From NCBI RefSeq assembly GCF_017355835.1, contig NZ_JAFEWF010000002.1, positions 310,001 to 374,000 of the forward strand: a stretch of DNA of 64,000 bases, written 5' to 3'. Below, one piece after another: positions 43,434 through 52,508 of this stretch (position 1 is the stretch's first letter; every line of letters starts with the position of its first letter). The position numbers were made by a program, and so were the translations under genes. This DNA is from Desertivirga brevis (GTDB lineage: Bacteria; Bacteroidota; Bacteroidia; Sphingobacteriales; Sphingobacteriaceae). The notes under the pieces were generated by a model. It was not told the origin of the DNA. It worked only from the letters and a program-made list of their open reading frames with translations, and did not search any database.

Positions 43434-45105
43434 ATGGAATTAATTAAAAAGGCATTACAAGCAGGTCTGATAGCGGGTGTTGTGAGTACATCAGCCTTTG
43501 CGCAAAATATTGCTGATGCAAAGAAAGCAATTGATGCGGAGCAATATCAGCAAGCTAAATCTATTTTAAAAAGGCTTATAGCAGCACAACCTGCTGCTCC
43601 TGAGAATTACTTCTTTTTAGGTGATGTATATTTAAAAACAGATTACGCTGATTCTGCTAAGGCTACTTTCACTAGGGGTGTTTCAGCTAATGGTCAAAAC
43701 GCTTTAAATTATATAGGACTGGGTGCAGTAGATTTGATTGGCAACAATGCTACATCAGCTAAAGCCAATTTTGATAAGGCTGTATCGCTTGCTCCAAAGA
43801 AGGATAATGATCCTTATATATATGCAGCCAAGGCTTTAATTGCCTCTGAGAAACCTGATTTCGCTACTGCTCAAACCTATCTTGAAAAGGCAAAAAGCAT
43901 GGATGAAAAGGATGCTGAAGTTTACCTCGCTTTGGGGGACTTGTATCGTGGTCAACAGAAGCATGGAGAAGCTTACGGGGCTTATCGTACAGCTTTCGAA
44001 TTGGATAAGAATTTGTTGAGAGCAAAAGTTGAATTGGGAGTTCTAAATCGCATGACTAAGGCTTTCAAAGAGTCTGCAGATCAATTTAATAGTATTCTCG
44101 CTATTAATCCTAATTATGGTCCTGCTTATAGGGAGTTGGCTGAAACAAACTTAAGATGGAGCTTTGGCGCTCCTGAAGCCGAAAAGAACGCCCGTTTGCA
44201 AGCTGCTGTCGACAACTATAAGAAGTATCTTGATAACACAGATAGATCAGTAGACTCAAGGGTACGTTTTGCGGATTTATTAGTTTATAAAGGCGACTGG
44301 AAAGCGCTTGAGCAAGAAGCTCAGGAGATAGATGGTGAAACAGGATAATTCGAACCCGAAGATTTATCGTTATCTCGGTATCTCAGCGTACGAAAATGGA
44401 AACTATCCTGCGAGTGTGCAGGCTTTAAAGGACTTCCTGTCGAAAGTAGAACCGCGTAGAACGATTGCCTGGGATTATGCTTACCTGGGAAAAGCGCAGT
44501 TAAAAACTGGAGACCCTGAAGCTTATAATAATTTGTCTAAAGCTATCGACAAGGATTCTACTCTTGCCGAAGAGTTTAGTACACTAGGTGCTGCAGCATT
44601 CAAAGAGAAGAAGTATGCTGACGCCGCAAAATTATACGCTCTTGCTGTTCAAGGTCCGACTACAAGCCATACTGTAACTGATTATTTTTACGTTGGGTAC
44701 TCGAACTATTTCGATTACGTAGGGAAAACTCCTGCTGAAAAAGCAGCTTCCGCCGATGTGTTGGTAAAAGCTGATTCAGCATTTAGTAAAGTGAATACAT
44801 TAGCACCATCTTACGCTTTAGCTTACCTGTATCGTGCAAGAGTTAATCGTTATCTGGATGATGAAAAGAACCCGAAAGGATTAAGCGTCCCTCATTACGA
44901 AAAATATATTCAGGTACTAGGAGAAAAGCCTGAAAACTTGACCGACCCCAAAAATAAAAGGGACTTGACTGATGCTTATAACAATATTGCAGGCTTTTAT
45001 TTACAGTCTAACCCTGGTAAGGCTAAAGAATATTTGAGCAGGACTTTAAGCTTGGATCCTGGAAACACCTATGCCGCTGAGGTAATGAAGCAGCTAAACC
45101 GTTAG
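43434..45105 (+). pseudogene. Tetratricopeptide-repeat protein split by a frameshift
   Basis: Two adjacent frames (43434-44348, 304 residues, and 44332-45105, 257 residues) together encode one TPR protein of about 557 residues. It has a signal peptide (about 1-22, STSAFAQ), then repeats such as AAPENYFFLGDVYLKTDYADSA. The first frame ends ...ALEQEAQEIDGETG and stops; the second starts MVKQDNSNPKIYRYLGISAY. Removing one G from the pair at 44334-44335 fuses them as EID-VKQDN, a smooth continuation. This may be a real disruption, a sequencing error or a pair of overlapping genes with an ATG start at 44332. It is the last gene of the exbB-tonB operon. Confidence 0.75.
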
Positions 45106-45139
45106 GTTAGGGTGCAAAGTAAAATTTAAGATAAGTAAC

Positions 45140-45169
45140 TAAAAGAGCCGGATATTTCTGGCTCTTTTA
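45140..45169 (+). terminator. Terminator between the TPR gene and nuoA
   Basis: A 10-bp stem (45140-45149 with 45160-45169, 10-nt loop) with A-rich and T-rich arms closes the exbB-tonB-TPR transcript 35 nt past its last stop codon. Confidence 0.8.
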
Positions 45170-45172
45170 ATT

Positions 45173-45180
45173 TATATTTG
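45173..45180 (+). promoter_or_regulatory. -7 element of the nuoA promoter
   Basis: TATATTTG matches TAnnTTTG and lies 20 nt before the nuoA ATG, giving a leader of about 14 nt. No clear -33 box is seen. Confidence 0.5.
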
Positions 45181-45200
45181 CAGCAACGATATTTAATTTA

Positions 45201-45581
45201 ATGGAAACGCAAAGCACTGCTGTTAATTATGTCCCAATAATTATACAAATGCTTGTAGCTTTAGGATTTGTGGTTTTTACTATGGTATTAACCCACCTTA
45301 TTGGCCCCAAGCGTAAAACCAAGGAAAAACTAACTCCTTTTGAATCAGGGATAGAAGTTGTCGGGAATGCTCGTCAGCCATTTTCTATCAAGTACTTTTT
45401 GGTAGCAATTTTGTTTGTATTATTCGATGTGGAAGTAATCTTCATGTACCCTTGGGCTGTAAACTTCCGCGATTTTAGCAAAGTTGGATTTGAAGGTCTT
45501 ATAGAGATGTTCATCTTTATGGGTACTCTTCTTCTTGGTTTCATCTATATTATCAAGAAAAAAGCTCTCGATTGGGATTAG
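45201..45581 (+). CDS. nuoA: NADH-quinone oxidoreductase subunit A
   Basis: The 126-residue subunit has three transmembrane helices (about 9-31, 65-86 and 96-118). The conserved loop FESGIEVVGNARQPFSIKYF and the acidic helix LFDVEVIFMYPWA are near the quinone site. It is part of the membrane arm of complex I. It begins the nuoA-N cluster but is separated from nuoB by 108 nt with an internal promoter candidate. Confidence 0.96.
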   Translation: METQSTAVNYVPIIIQMLVALGFVVFTMVLTHLIGPKRKTKEKLTPFESGIEVVGNARQPFSIKYFLVAILFVLFDVEVIFMYPWAVNFRDFSKVGFEGLIEMFIFMGTLLLGFIYIIKKKALDWD

Positions 45582-45634
45582 CTAGATTGTTTCTAAATAG
45601 ACTGCTTGTTCAGCTATTAAACTACACTATTTTG

Positions 45635-45674
45635 TAACTTTGGAATTCATTTTTTTTAAATGGAATGAATTCCA
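45635..45674 (+). promoter_or_regulatory. Internal nuoB promoter and 11-bp inverted repeat
   Basis: TAACTTTG (45635-45642) matches the -7 box. It overlaps a perfect inverted repeat, 45641-45651 with 45664-45674 (arms TGGAATTCATT and its complement, 12-nt T-rich loop), which ends 15 nt before the nuoB ATG. It could be an operator or an mRNA hairpin. Confidence 0.5.
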
Positions 45675-45689
45675 TAATAATGACTAACT

Positions 45690-46232
45690 ATGAGTGATAT
45701 TAAATTAGCAGAAGCGCCAGCAGGGATTGAGGGGTCAGGGTTTTTTGCAACGTCATTCGATAAAGTTATTGGTTTAGCACGTGCTAACTCCCTTTGGCCT
45801 TTACCGTTTGCGACTTCATGTTGCGGTATTGAATTTATGGCTACCATGGGAAATCACTACGATATCTCCCGTTTTGGTTCTGAAAGGCCCTCTTTTTCAC
45901 CTCGTCAAGCCGATATGCTTTTGGTTATGGGAACGATTGCGAAAAAGATGGCGCCTGTTTTAAGGCAGGTTTATATCCAAATGGCCGAACCTAGATGGGT
46001 TATTGCGATTGGAGCATGTGCTTCAAGTGGTGGTATTTTCGATACATATTCAGTTCTTCAGGGTATAGATGAAATAATTCCTGTGGATGTCTATGTTCCA
46101 GGGTGTCCCCCCAGACCTGAAGCTTTTCTTGATGGAATATTGAGATTGCAGGATCTGGTGAAGAATGAACCTTTACGACGTCGTAACTCTCCAGAATACA
46201 AAGAACTTTTAAATAAATACGGAATCCAGTAA
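45690..46232 (+). CDS. nuoB: NADH-quinone oxidoreductase subunit B
   Basis: The 180-residue subunit carries iron-sulfur cluster N2. The tandem Cys pair is in [12 protein letters not shown] (about 36-47), with further ligands in GACASSGG and [10 protein letters not shown]. It passes electrons to menaquinone at the junction of the two arms of complex I. Its stop overlaps the nuoC start by 1 nt. Confidence 0.97.
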   Translation: MSDIKLAEAPAGIEGSGFFATSFDKVIGLARANSLWPLPFATSCCGIEFMATMGNHYDISRFGSERPSFSPRQADMLLVMGTIAKKMAPVLRQVYIQMAEPRWVIAIGACASSGGIFDTYSVLQGIDEIIPVDVYVPGCPPRPEAFLDGILRLQDLVKNEPLRRRNSPEYKELLNKYGIQ

Positions 46233-46735
46233 TGGGTAAACTAAGCAATCAGGCTGTACTTCAAAAACTAAGCAATTCGTTCGGAGATAAAGTATCAGTT
46301 CCAGCAGAACCTTATGGCCTGTTAACTTTCGAGACTACAAAAGAATATATTCAGGATATCCTGAAGTTTTTAAAGGAGGATAAGGAACTTCAGTTTATTT
46401 TTTTGACTGATATTACTGCTATTCATTACCCGGAAGACCAACTCTCCATTGTTGTTGTTTACCATCTTCATAGCTTTGTTAATAATGTGCGGGTTAGGAT
46501 CAAAGTTGCTTTGCCAGACGTTAATCCAAGTATCCCTACAGCATCAAACTTATGGGAGGGTGCAAATTGGATGGAGCGCGAAACATACGATTTCTTTGGG
46601 GTCAATTTCGAAGGTCATCCTAACCTGGTTCGTATCCTAAATGTAGATGATATGACGGCGTTCCCTATGAGGAAAGAATTTCCACTAGAGGATCCTAATC
46701 GTGTAGATAAAAAAGACTTTTTCTTCGGAAGATAA
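46232..46735 (+). CDS. nuoC: NADH-quinone oxidoreductase subunit C
   Basis: The 167-residue subunit belongs to the 30-kDa family of the hydrophilic arm. The signature ERETYDFFGVNFEGHPNLVRIL (in two parts, about 111-132) is followed by the FPMRKEFPLEDPNR motif. It packs against NuoD and NuoB and has no cofactor. NuoC and NuoD are separate genes here rather than fused. nuoD starts 1 nt later. Confidence 0.96.
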   Translation: MGKLSNQAVLQKLSNSFGDKVSVPAEPYGLLTFETTKEYIQDILKFLKEDKELQFIFLTDITAIHYPEDQLSIVVVYHLHSFVNNVRVRIKVALPDVNPSIPTASNLWEGANWMERETYDFFGVNFEGHPNLVRILNVDDMTAFPMRKEFPLEDPNRVDKKDFFFGR

Positions 46736-46736
46736 C

Positions 46737-47945
46737 ATGAATCAACCCGCTATTATAGAAAATCTGGACCGTAAGGAAACTACTACGTTAAACCTTGGTC
46801 CTACGCATCCTGCAACGCATGGTGTGTTTCAAAACGTGTTGGAGATGGATGGTGAGAAGATCATAAGCGGAGTTTCAACTATCGGTTATATTCACCGTGC
46901 ATTTGAAAAAATAGCAGAACACCGCCCTTACTATCAGATAACCCCACTAACAGACCGTTTAAACTATTGTTCTTCTCCAATCAATAACATGGGCTGGCAT
47001 ATGACAGTCGAGAAAATGCTCGGTATTCAAATGCCAAAGCGCGTGGATTATATGCGCGTAATTGTGATGGAGCTTGCCCGTATTGCCGATCACTTGATCT
47101 GTAACGGTATCCTTGGTGTTGATACTGGTGCCTATACAGGATTTTTGTATCTTATGGAGCAGCGAGAGCATATTTATGAGATTTATGAAGAGATCTGCGG
47201 CGCTCGTTTGACTACCAATATTGGTCGTATAGGAGGATTTGAGCGTGATTTCAACGATATAGCATTTCAAAAGATACGCAAGTTTACCAAAGATTATGCT
47301 GTTGCTTTGAAGGAATTCCAGAATCTGTTTGACAGGAACAGGATTTTTATGGACCGTACGATAGGTGTTGCTCCTGTTACTACGGAAACAGCATTAAATT
47401 ATAGCTGGACTGGTCCTATTTTAAGGGCTACTGGTCTGGATTATGACGTTCGTGTAAATGAACCCTACAGTTCCTATGAGGATTTTGATTTTGACATACC
47501 GGTAGGAACAACAGGTGACGTATACGATCGTTATATGTTGAGGAATGAGGAGATGTGGCAAAGTTTGAGAATTATTGAGCAGGCCCTCGAGAAAATTGAA
47601 AAGGAACCTAAAGGTGTTTTTCATGCAAACGTTCCCGACATCTACTTGCCTCCTAAAGAAGAGGTTTATAACAACATGGAAGCGCTTATCTATCACTTTA
47701 AGATAGTGATGGGGGAAGTTGATATACCAAAGGCCGAGGTTTATCATTGCGTTGAAGGAGCAAACGGAGAGCTAGGCTTTTATCTGATAAGCGATGGAGG
47801 ACGTGCTCCTTACCGACTGCATTTCCGTCGTCCAAGTTTTATAAACTATCAGATGTATGCTCCGATGAGTCGCGGAATGCTTCTCTCTGATGCTATCATC
47901 AATATGAGTAGTTTAAATGTAATTGCAGGAGAATTAGATGCTTAA
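46737..47945 (+). CDS. nuoD: NADH-quinone oxidoreductase subunit D
   Basis: The 402-residue subunit is the 49-kDa homologue forming much of the quinone cavity. LNLGPTHPATHGVFQNVLEM (about 18-37, the N-terminal loop with the quinone-headgroup His) and the C-terminal GGRAPYRLHFRRPSFINYQ and GELDA end are typical. It overlaps nuoE by 8 nt. Confidence 0.97.
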   Translation: MNQPAIIENLDRKETTTLNLGPTHPATHGVFQNVLEMDGEKIISGVSTIGYIHRAFEKIAEHRPYYQITPLTDRLNYCSSPINNMGWHMTVEKMLGIQMPKRVDYMRVIVMELARIADHLICNGILGVDTGAYTGFLYLMEQREHIYEIYEEICGARLTTNIGRIGGFERDFNDIAFQKIRKFTKDYAVALKEFQNLFDRNRIFMDRTIGVAPVTTETALNYSWTGPILRATGLDYDVRVNEPYSSYEDFDFDIPVGTTGDVYDRYMLRNEEMWQSLRIIEQALEKIEKEPKGVFHANVPDIYLPPKEEVYNNMEALIYHFKIVMGEVDIPKAEVYHCVEGANGELGFYLISDGGRAPYRLHFRRPSFINYQMYAPMSRGMLLSDAIINMSSLNVIAGELDA

Positions 47946-48474
47946 GATATCTGATACCGAAGAAATAGTTTTTAGTCCTGAACTTATATCAAAGTTCAAT
48001 GAGATTGTAGCCCGATATCCGGAAGGAAAACAAAAGTCGGCATTGTTGCCTGTTCTTCACCTTGTTCAGGCGGAGTATGGGTGGGTAAGTACACCTGCAA
48101 TGAATAAGGTTGCAGACTACCTTGATATTAAACCTATTGAGGTTTATGAGGTGGCTACTTTTTATACTATGTTTTTTCTAGAGCCGAAAGGGAAGTATGT
48201 TTTGGAAGTTTGCCGTACCGGACCATGCAGTATTGTAGGAGCCGAGAAGGTAATGAAATACATCGAGCAGAAGCTAGGCGTTAAGGAAGGTGAGGTTACG
48301 GCTGATGGGTTGTTTAGTTGGAGGGGAGTCGAGTGTTTGGCTGCTTGTGGGATGGCTCCTGTGCTTCAAATTGGTCCTGATTATACCTATTATGAGAACC
48401 TTAACGAAGCTAAAGTTGATGAGTTAATTGATAGTTTAAGGTTAAAAACCGTCGAAAAACCTCAAATTAGTTAA
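47938..48474 (+). CDS. nuoE: NADH-quinone oxidoreductase subunit E
   Basis: The 178-residue thioredoxin-like subunit binds the [2Fe-2S] cluster N1a through four Cys: CRTGPC (about 97-102) and CLAAC (about 138-142). LPVLHLVQAEYGWVS and ATFYTMFFLEPKGKY are family landmarks. It works with NuoF in the NADH-oxidising module. nuoF follows after 3 nt. Confidence 0.96.
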   Translation: MLKISDTEEIVFSPELISKFNEIVARYPEGKQKSALLPVLHLVQAEYGWVSTPAMNKVADYLDIKPIEVYEVATFYTMFFLEPKGKYVLEVCRTGPCSIVGAEKVMKYIEQKLGVKEGEVTADGLFSWRGVECLAACGMAPVLQIGPDYTYYENLNEAKVDELIDSLRLKTVEKPQIS

Positions 48475-48477
48475 GAA

Positions 48478-49845
48478 ATGGGACGCAAATTATTATTAGA
48501 ACATATAAACGTTCCCGGCATAAACACTTTTGATGTTTATCGTCAGAAAGGCGGTTATCGGGCTGTTGAAAAGGTGCTGAAAACAATGTCTCCTGAAGAT
48601 GTAGTTGAAGAAGTGAAGAAGTCCGGCTTACGTGGTCGGGGAGGCGCAGGTTTCCCTACTGGGATGAAGTGGAGCTTCCTGGCGAAACCGGAGGGTAAAC
48701 CTCGTTATTTGGTTTGTAATGGTGACGAATCTGAACCAGGAACATTTAAAGACCGGTATTTGATGACGCATATTCCTCATGCTTTAATTGAGGGGATGAT
48801 TGTGTCGAGTTTTGCCTTGGGCGCTAATACGTCTTACATTTATGTAAGAGGAGAAATGATGCCTCAGATCCGCATTCTTGAAAAAGCTATTACAGAGGCG
48901 AAAAATGCTGGGTTCCTCGGTAAGAATATTTTGGGATCTGGATATGATCTGGAGTTATATGTTCAGCCCGGAGGCGGCGCTTATATCTGTGGAGAAGAGA
49001 CAGCGTTAATAGAATCTTTGGAAGGGAAACGTGGTAATCCGAGGATTAAGCCGCCATTTCCTGCCATTTCAGGTCTGTACAATTGTCCAACCGTAGTTAA
49101 CAACGTTGAATCAATTGCAGCAACTGTACCGATCATCAATGACGGAGGAGAAGAGTACGCCAAGATTGGTTTGGGAAGAAGTACTGGTACTAAACTTATT
49201 TCTGCTTCTGGAAATCTTAATAAACCTGGTGTTTATGAGATCGAATTGGGTGTTTCGGTAGAGGAGTTCCTTTACTCTGAAGAATATTGTGGAGGCATAG
49301 CCAACGGGAAGCGTCTGAAAGCAGTGGTAGCAGGAGGTTCCTCTGTACCAATTCTACCAGCTAATCTAATCCTGAAAACAGTAAACAATGAGCCTCGGCT
49401 AATGACCTATGAGTCACTTGCCGATGGTGGATTTGCTACTGGTACAATGTTAGGTTCTGGTGGCTTCATTGCTTACGATGAAGATCAATGTATTGTGCGT
49501 AATACCTGGAATTTCTCACGGTTTTACCATCATGAGAGTTGTGGACAGTGTTCGCCATGCCGCGAGGGAACGGGATGGATGGAGAAGGTACTTCACCGTT
49601 TGGAATACGGTCACGGTAAATTGAGCGACATTGATCTTTTGGTTGACGTATCAAAGAAGATTGAAGGAAATACGATATGTCCGCTTGGAGACGCAGCCGC
49701 ATGGCCTGTAGCAAGTGCGATACGCCATTTCCGTGATGAGTTTGAATGGCATGTAACAAATCCACAGGAAGCCGTAAGCAGGAACTTCGGTCTTGCCCAT
49801 TATGCGGATCCTCTTCCAAAATTGGAAAATGTTGCAGCAAATTAA
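48478..49845 (+). CDS. nuoF: NADH-quinone oxidoreductase subunit F
   Basis: The 455-residue subunit binds NADH, FMN and a [4Fe-4S] cluster (N3). GLRGRGGAGFPTGMKWSF (about 50-67) is the NADH site, NGDESEPGTFKDR with GGGAYICGEETALIESLEG the FMN site. The cluster Cys are in ESCGQCSPCREGTGW (about 352-366) with the fourth in NTICPLGDAAAWP. It accepts electrons from NADH. It shows that this complex has the full NADH input module despite the short NuoG. Confidence 0.97.
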   Translation: MGRKLLLEHINVPGINTFDVYRQKGGYRAVEKVLKTMSPEDVVEEVKKSGLRGRGGAGFPTGMKWSFLAKPEGKPRYLVCNGDESEPGTFKDRYLMTHIPHALIEGMIVSSFALGANTSYIYVRGEMMPQIRILEKAITEAKNAGFLGKNILGSGYDLELYVQPGGGAYICGEETALIESLEGKRGNPRIKPPFPAISGLYNCPTVVNNVESIAATVPIINDGGEEYAKIGLGRSTGTKLISASGNLNKPGVYEIELGVSVEEFLYSEEYCGGIANGKRLKAVVAGGSSVPILPANLILKTVNNEPRLMTYESLADGGFATGTMLGSGGFIAYDEDQCIVRNTWNFSRFYHHESCGQCSPCREGTGWMEKVLHRLEYGHGKLSDIDLLVDVSKKIEGNTICPLGDAAAWPVASAIRHFRDEFEWHVTNPQEAVSRNFGLAHYADPLPKLENVAAN

Positions 49846-49865
49846 TTTGAGAGGAAATCTTTAAC

Positions 49866-50870
49866 ATGTCTGATAAAGTTAAAGTTACGATAGATGGAAT
49901 AACAATTGACGTAGAAGCAGGGACATCAATCCTTAACGCGGCTCGTCAAATCGGGGGCGATATAGTACCTCCTGCAATGTGTTATTATTCCAAGCTCCAG
50001 GGTAGTGGTGGGAAATGCCGTACCTGTTTAGTAAAAGTTAGTAAGGGATCTGAGAAAGATCCTCGTCCGATGCCTAAGTTGGTTGCTTCATGCCGTACAA
50101 CAGTAATGGACGGAATGGAAGTGCAGAACATCACATCTCCTGAAGTTACAGAAGCAAGAAAGGGCGTTGTGGAAATATTACTTATTAATCACCCTCTTGA
50201 TTGCCCTGTTTGCGATCAGGCCGGAGAGTGCCACTTGCAGGACCTTGCTTATGAGCATGGGTCGGAAGCTACCCGCTACGAGTTCGAAAGAAGGACGTTT
50301 GATCGGGTTGATATTGGCGATAAGATCCAGCTGCACATGACACGTTGTATATTATGCTACCGTTGTGTGTATACAGCAGATCAGATAACAGAGCAACGGG
50401 TTCACGGAGTTTTAGGTAGAGGTGATGCAGCTGAGATTTCAACTTACATTGAGAAAGCAATCGACAATGATTTTTCGGGTAACGTAATCGATGTATGTCC
50501 AGTTGGTGCATTAACTGACAGGACTTTCCGCTTTAAAAATCGTGTTTGGTTTACGAAGCCCGTAGATGCTCACAGGGATTGCCCGACATGTTCAGGTAAA
50601 GTTACTCTTTGGTATAAAGGAGAGGATGTTATACGAGTTACTGCACGCAAAGATGAGTACGGAGAAGTAGAAGAATTTATTTGTAATACCTGCCGTTTTG
50701 ATACTAAGAAAACCAGTGATTGGGTGATCGAGGGTCCAAGAAAGATCAGTCCGCACTCTGTCATCTCGGCTAACCACTATGCACAGCTAATGCCCCCATC
50801 TGTTGTGAGGAAAAATCCAGCATTATTGGAGGCGAATAAGGAACAATTTGAAAGGTCAACTAAACTTTAA
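49866..50870 (+). CDS. nuoG: NADH-quinone oxidoreductase subunit G, short form
   Basis: At 334 residues this is only the N-terminal part of the usual NuoG (about 700-900). It has the [2Fe-2S] ferredoxin domain (CYYSKLQGSGGKCRTC), the His-ligated [4Fe-4S] region (HPLDCPVCDQAGECHLQD), CILCYRCVYTADQ and a later CPTCSGKVTLWYKGEDVIRV segment. The long molybdopterin-oxidoreductase-like C-terminal domain is absent. Short NuoG is common in Bacteroidota, so this is not damage. It overlaps nuoH by 1 nt. Confidence 0.93.
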   Translation: MSDKVKVTIDGITIDVEAGTSILNAARQIGGDIVPPAMCYYSKLQGSGGKCRTCLVKVSKGSEKDPRPMPKLVASCRTTVMDGMEVQNITSPEVTEARKGVVEILLINHPLDCPVCDQAGECHLQDLAYEHGSEATRYEFERRTFDRVDIGDKIQLHMTRCILCYRCVYTADQITEQRVHGVLGRGDAAEISTYIEKAIDNDFSGNVIDVCPVGALTDRTFRFKNRVWFTKPVDAHRDCPTCSGKVTLWYKGEDVIRVTARKDEYGEVEEFICNTCRFDTKKTSDWVIEGPRKISPHSVISANHYAQLMPPSVVRKNPALLEANKEQFERSTKL

Positions 50871-51925
50871 TGGAAGTAGCATTTTTAATTGAAAAGGTAG
50901 TTCTTGTAACAGTAATTTTTGCTATATCATTAGGCGTTGCTGCATATTCTACTCTTGCCGAACGTAAAATTGCGGCTTTTCTTCAAGGTCGTGTTGGTCC
51001 CCACCGTGCTGGTTGGCATGGCTCCTTGCAGCCTTTGGCGGACGGAGGGAAAATGTTTTTCAAAGAGGAAATTATCCCTAGTGAATCAAGCGCATTTTTA
51101 TTTATTCTCGGTCCTTCTTTAGCTCTATTGACGGCCTGCATCGGAAGCGCAGTTATCCCATGGGGTCAATCTATAGAGGTTGCCGGTCGTACAATCGAAC
51201 TTCAGGTTACTGATATTAACGTTGGAATGCTATACATTTTTGGTGTTGTTTCACTTGGTGTTTATGGTATTATGATTGGGGGCTGGGCTTCGAATAATAA
51301 GTTCTCTTTAATGGGAGCAATTCGTGCTGCCTCTCAAAACATCAGTTATGAGATTGCAATGGGACTTTCTCTAATTGCATTGCTTATGATGTCTGGAACA
51401 TTATCATTGAAGGATATAGCTGAACAGCAACATGGCTTTTGGGAAAACGGCTATTTCACGTGGAACTTTTTTAAACAGCCACTAGGCTTTCTCCTATTTA
51501 TCATTTGCGCTTTTGCGGAGTGTAATAGAACACCCTTTGATCTACCAGAAAGTGAGAACGAACTAGTGGCAGGTTATCACACGGAGTATTCTGGTTTTAA
51601 GCTAGGAGCGTACCTTTTCTCTGAGTACATCAACATGTTTGTATCTTCAGCAGTAATGGCAACCCTTTACTGGGGAGGTTACAACTACCCATTTATGGAC
51701 GAAGTAAATGCCGCGTTAGGAACTACTTTTGGTCCTTTGATCGGTGTTTTGGTATTATTTGCGAAGATATTTTTCTTCATTTTCTTCTTCATGTGGATCC
51801 GTTGGACAATTCCACGTTTTCGCTATGATCAATTATTGCATTTGGGCTGGAAAGTTCTTATTCCGCTTGCAATTGCAAATATTGTAATTACGGGCATCGT
51901 TATTAATATAATTAACTATTTATAA
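50870..51925 (+). CDS. nuoH: NADH-quinone oxidoreductase subunit H
   Basis: The 351-residue membrane subunit has about eight helices and forms the entrance of the quinone tunnel. LAERKIAAFLQGRVGPHRAG (about 30-49) and PLADGGKMFFKE follow the first helix; FAECNRTPFDLPESENELVA and GYHTEYSG are the conserved acidic loop. It couples the hydrophilic and membrane arms. nuoI follows after 38 nt. Confidence 0.97.
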   Translation: MEVAFLIEKVVLVTVIFAISLGVAAYSTLAERKIAAFLQGRVGPHRAGWHGSLQPLADGGKMFFKEEIIPSESSAFLFILGPSLALLTACIGSAVIPWGQSIEVAGRTIELQVTDINVGMLYIFGVVSLGVYGIMIGGWASNNKFSLMGAIRAASQNISYEIAMGLSLIALLMMSGTLSLKDIAEQQHGFWENGYFTWNFFKQPLGFLLFIICAFAECNRTPFDLPESENELVAGYHTEYSGFKLGAYLFSEYINMFVSSAVMATLYWGGYNYPFMDEVNAALGTTFGPLIGVLVLFAKIFFFIFFFMWIRWTIPRFRYDQLLHLGWKVLIPLAIANIVITGIVINIINYL

Positions 51926-51952
51926 ATACAGCGTGATTTTCCCGGTTGGGAG

Positions 51953-51959
51953 AAGGAGG
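51953..51959 (+). promoter_or_regulatory. Shine-Dalgarno site of nuoI
   Basis: AAGGAGG lies 4 nt before the nuoI ATG (51964). Such sites are uncommon in this phylum, so it may raise nuoI translation. Confidence 0.55.
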
Positions 51960-51963
51960 ATAG

Positions 51964-52461
51964 ATGGAATCATTAAGTAACAGAAAAAAAGTATTAGAGC
52001 AAAAGCCGATGAGCTTTATGGAAAGGCTTTATCTTCCTTCCATATTCAAAGGTTTGGCTATTACTTTTCGTCATATGTTCAAAAAGAAAGAAACAGTTTT
52101 TTATCCGGAACAAACCCGGCCTGTTTCTGAGAACTGGAGAGGCATGCACTCTTTAAAAAGGGATGAGAACGGTAAGGAACGTTGTACAGCCTGCGGACTT
52201 TGTGCATTAGCATGTCCAGCGGAGGCTATTACAATGACTGCTGCTGAGCGCCAGAAAGGGGAAGAACATTTGTACAGGGAAGAGAAATACGCAGCAGTTT
52301 ATGAGGTTAATATGCTACGTTGCATATTCTGTGGATTGTGTGAAGAGGCTTGTCCGAAAGAAGCTATTTATCTTGACGGTCCTATAGTTACTGCAGACTA
52401 TTTAAGGAAGGATTTTATTTTTGGGAAAGACAAGCTAGTCGAAGCACCTTTTAAATCTTAA
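51964..52461 (+). CDS. nuoI: NADH-quinone oxidoreductase subunit I
   Basis: The 165-residue subunit holds two [4Fe-4S] clusters (N6a and N6b). The ferredoxin motifs are CTACGLCALACP (about 75-86) and CIFCGLCEEACP (about 120-131). An amphipathic N-terminus (about 15-40) anchors it to the membrane arm. It has a strong Shine-Dalgarno site and is followed by an intercistronic hairpin. Confidence 0.96.
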   Translation: MESLSNRKKVLEQKPMSFMERLYLPSIFKGLAITFRHMFKKKETVFYPEQTRPVSENWRGMHSLKRDENGKERCTACGLCALACPAEAITMTAAERQKGEEHLYREEKYAAVYEVNMLRCIFCGLCEEACPKEAIYLDGPIVTADYLRKDFIFGKDKLVEAPFKS

Positions 52462-52468
52462 ATAACAA

Positions 52469-52487
52469 AGCCCCCGAAGAGGGGGCT
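52469..52487 (+). terminator. G+C-rich intercistronic hairpin between nuoI and nuoJ
   Basis: A 7-bp stem of C and G runs (52469-52475 with 52481-52487, GAAGA loop) lies in the 47-nt gap. It has no T-run, so it is probably not a full terminator but may attenuate or mark an mRNA processing site. Confidence 0.55.
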
Positions 52488-52508
52488 AAATTTATAATCA
52501 TAGAATTA

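Noticed and set aside
44326..44348. Programmed ribosomal frameshift in the TPR gene
   Set aside because: No X-XXY-YYZ slippery site or downstream structure is seen at the junction; an indel or sequence error is simpler.
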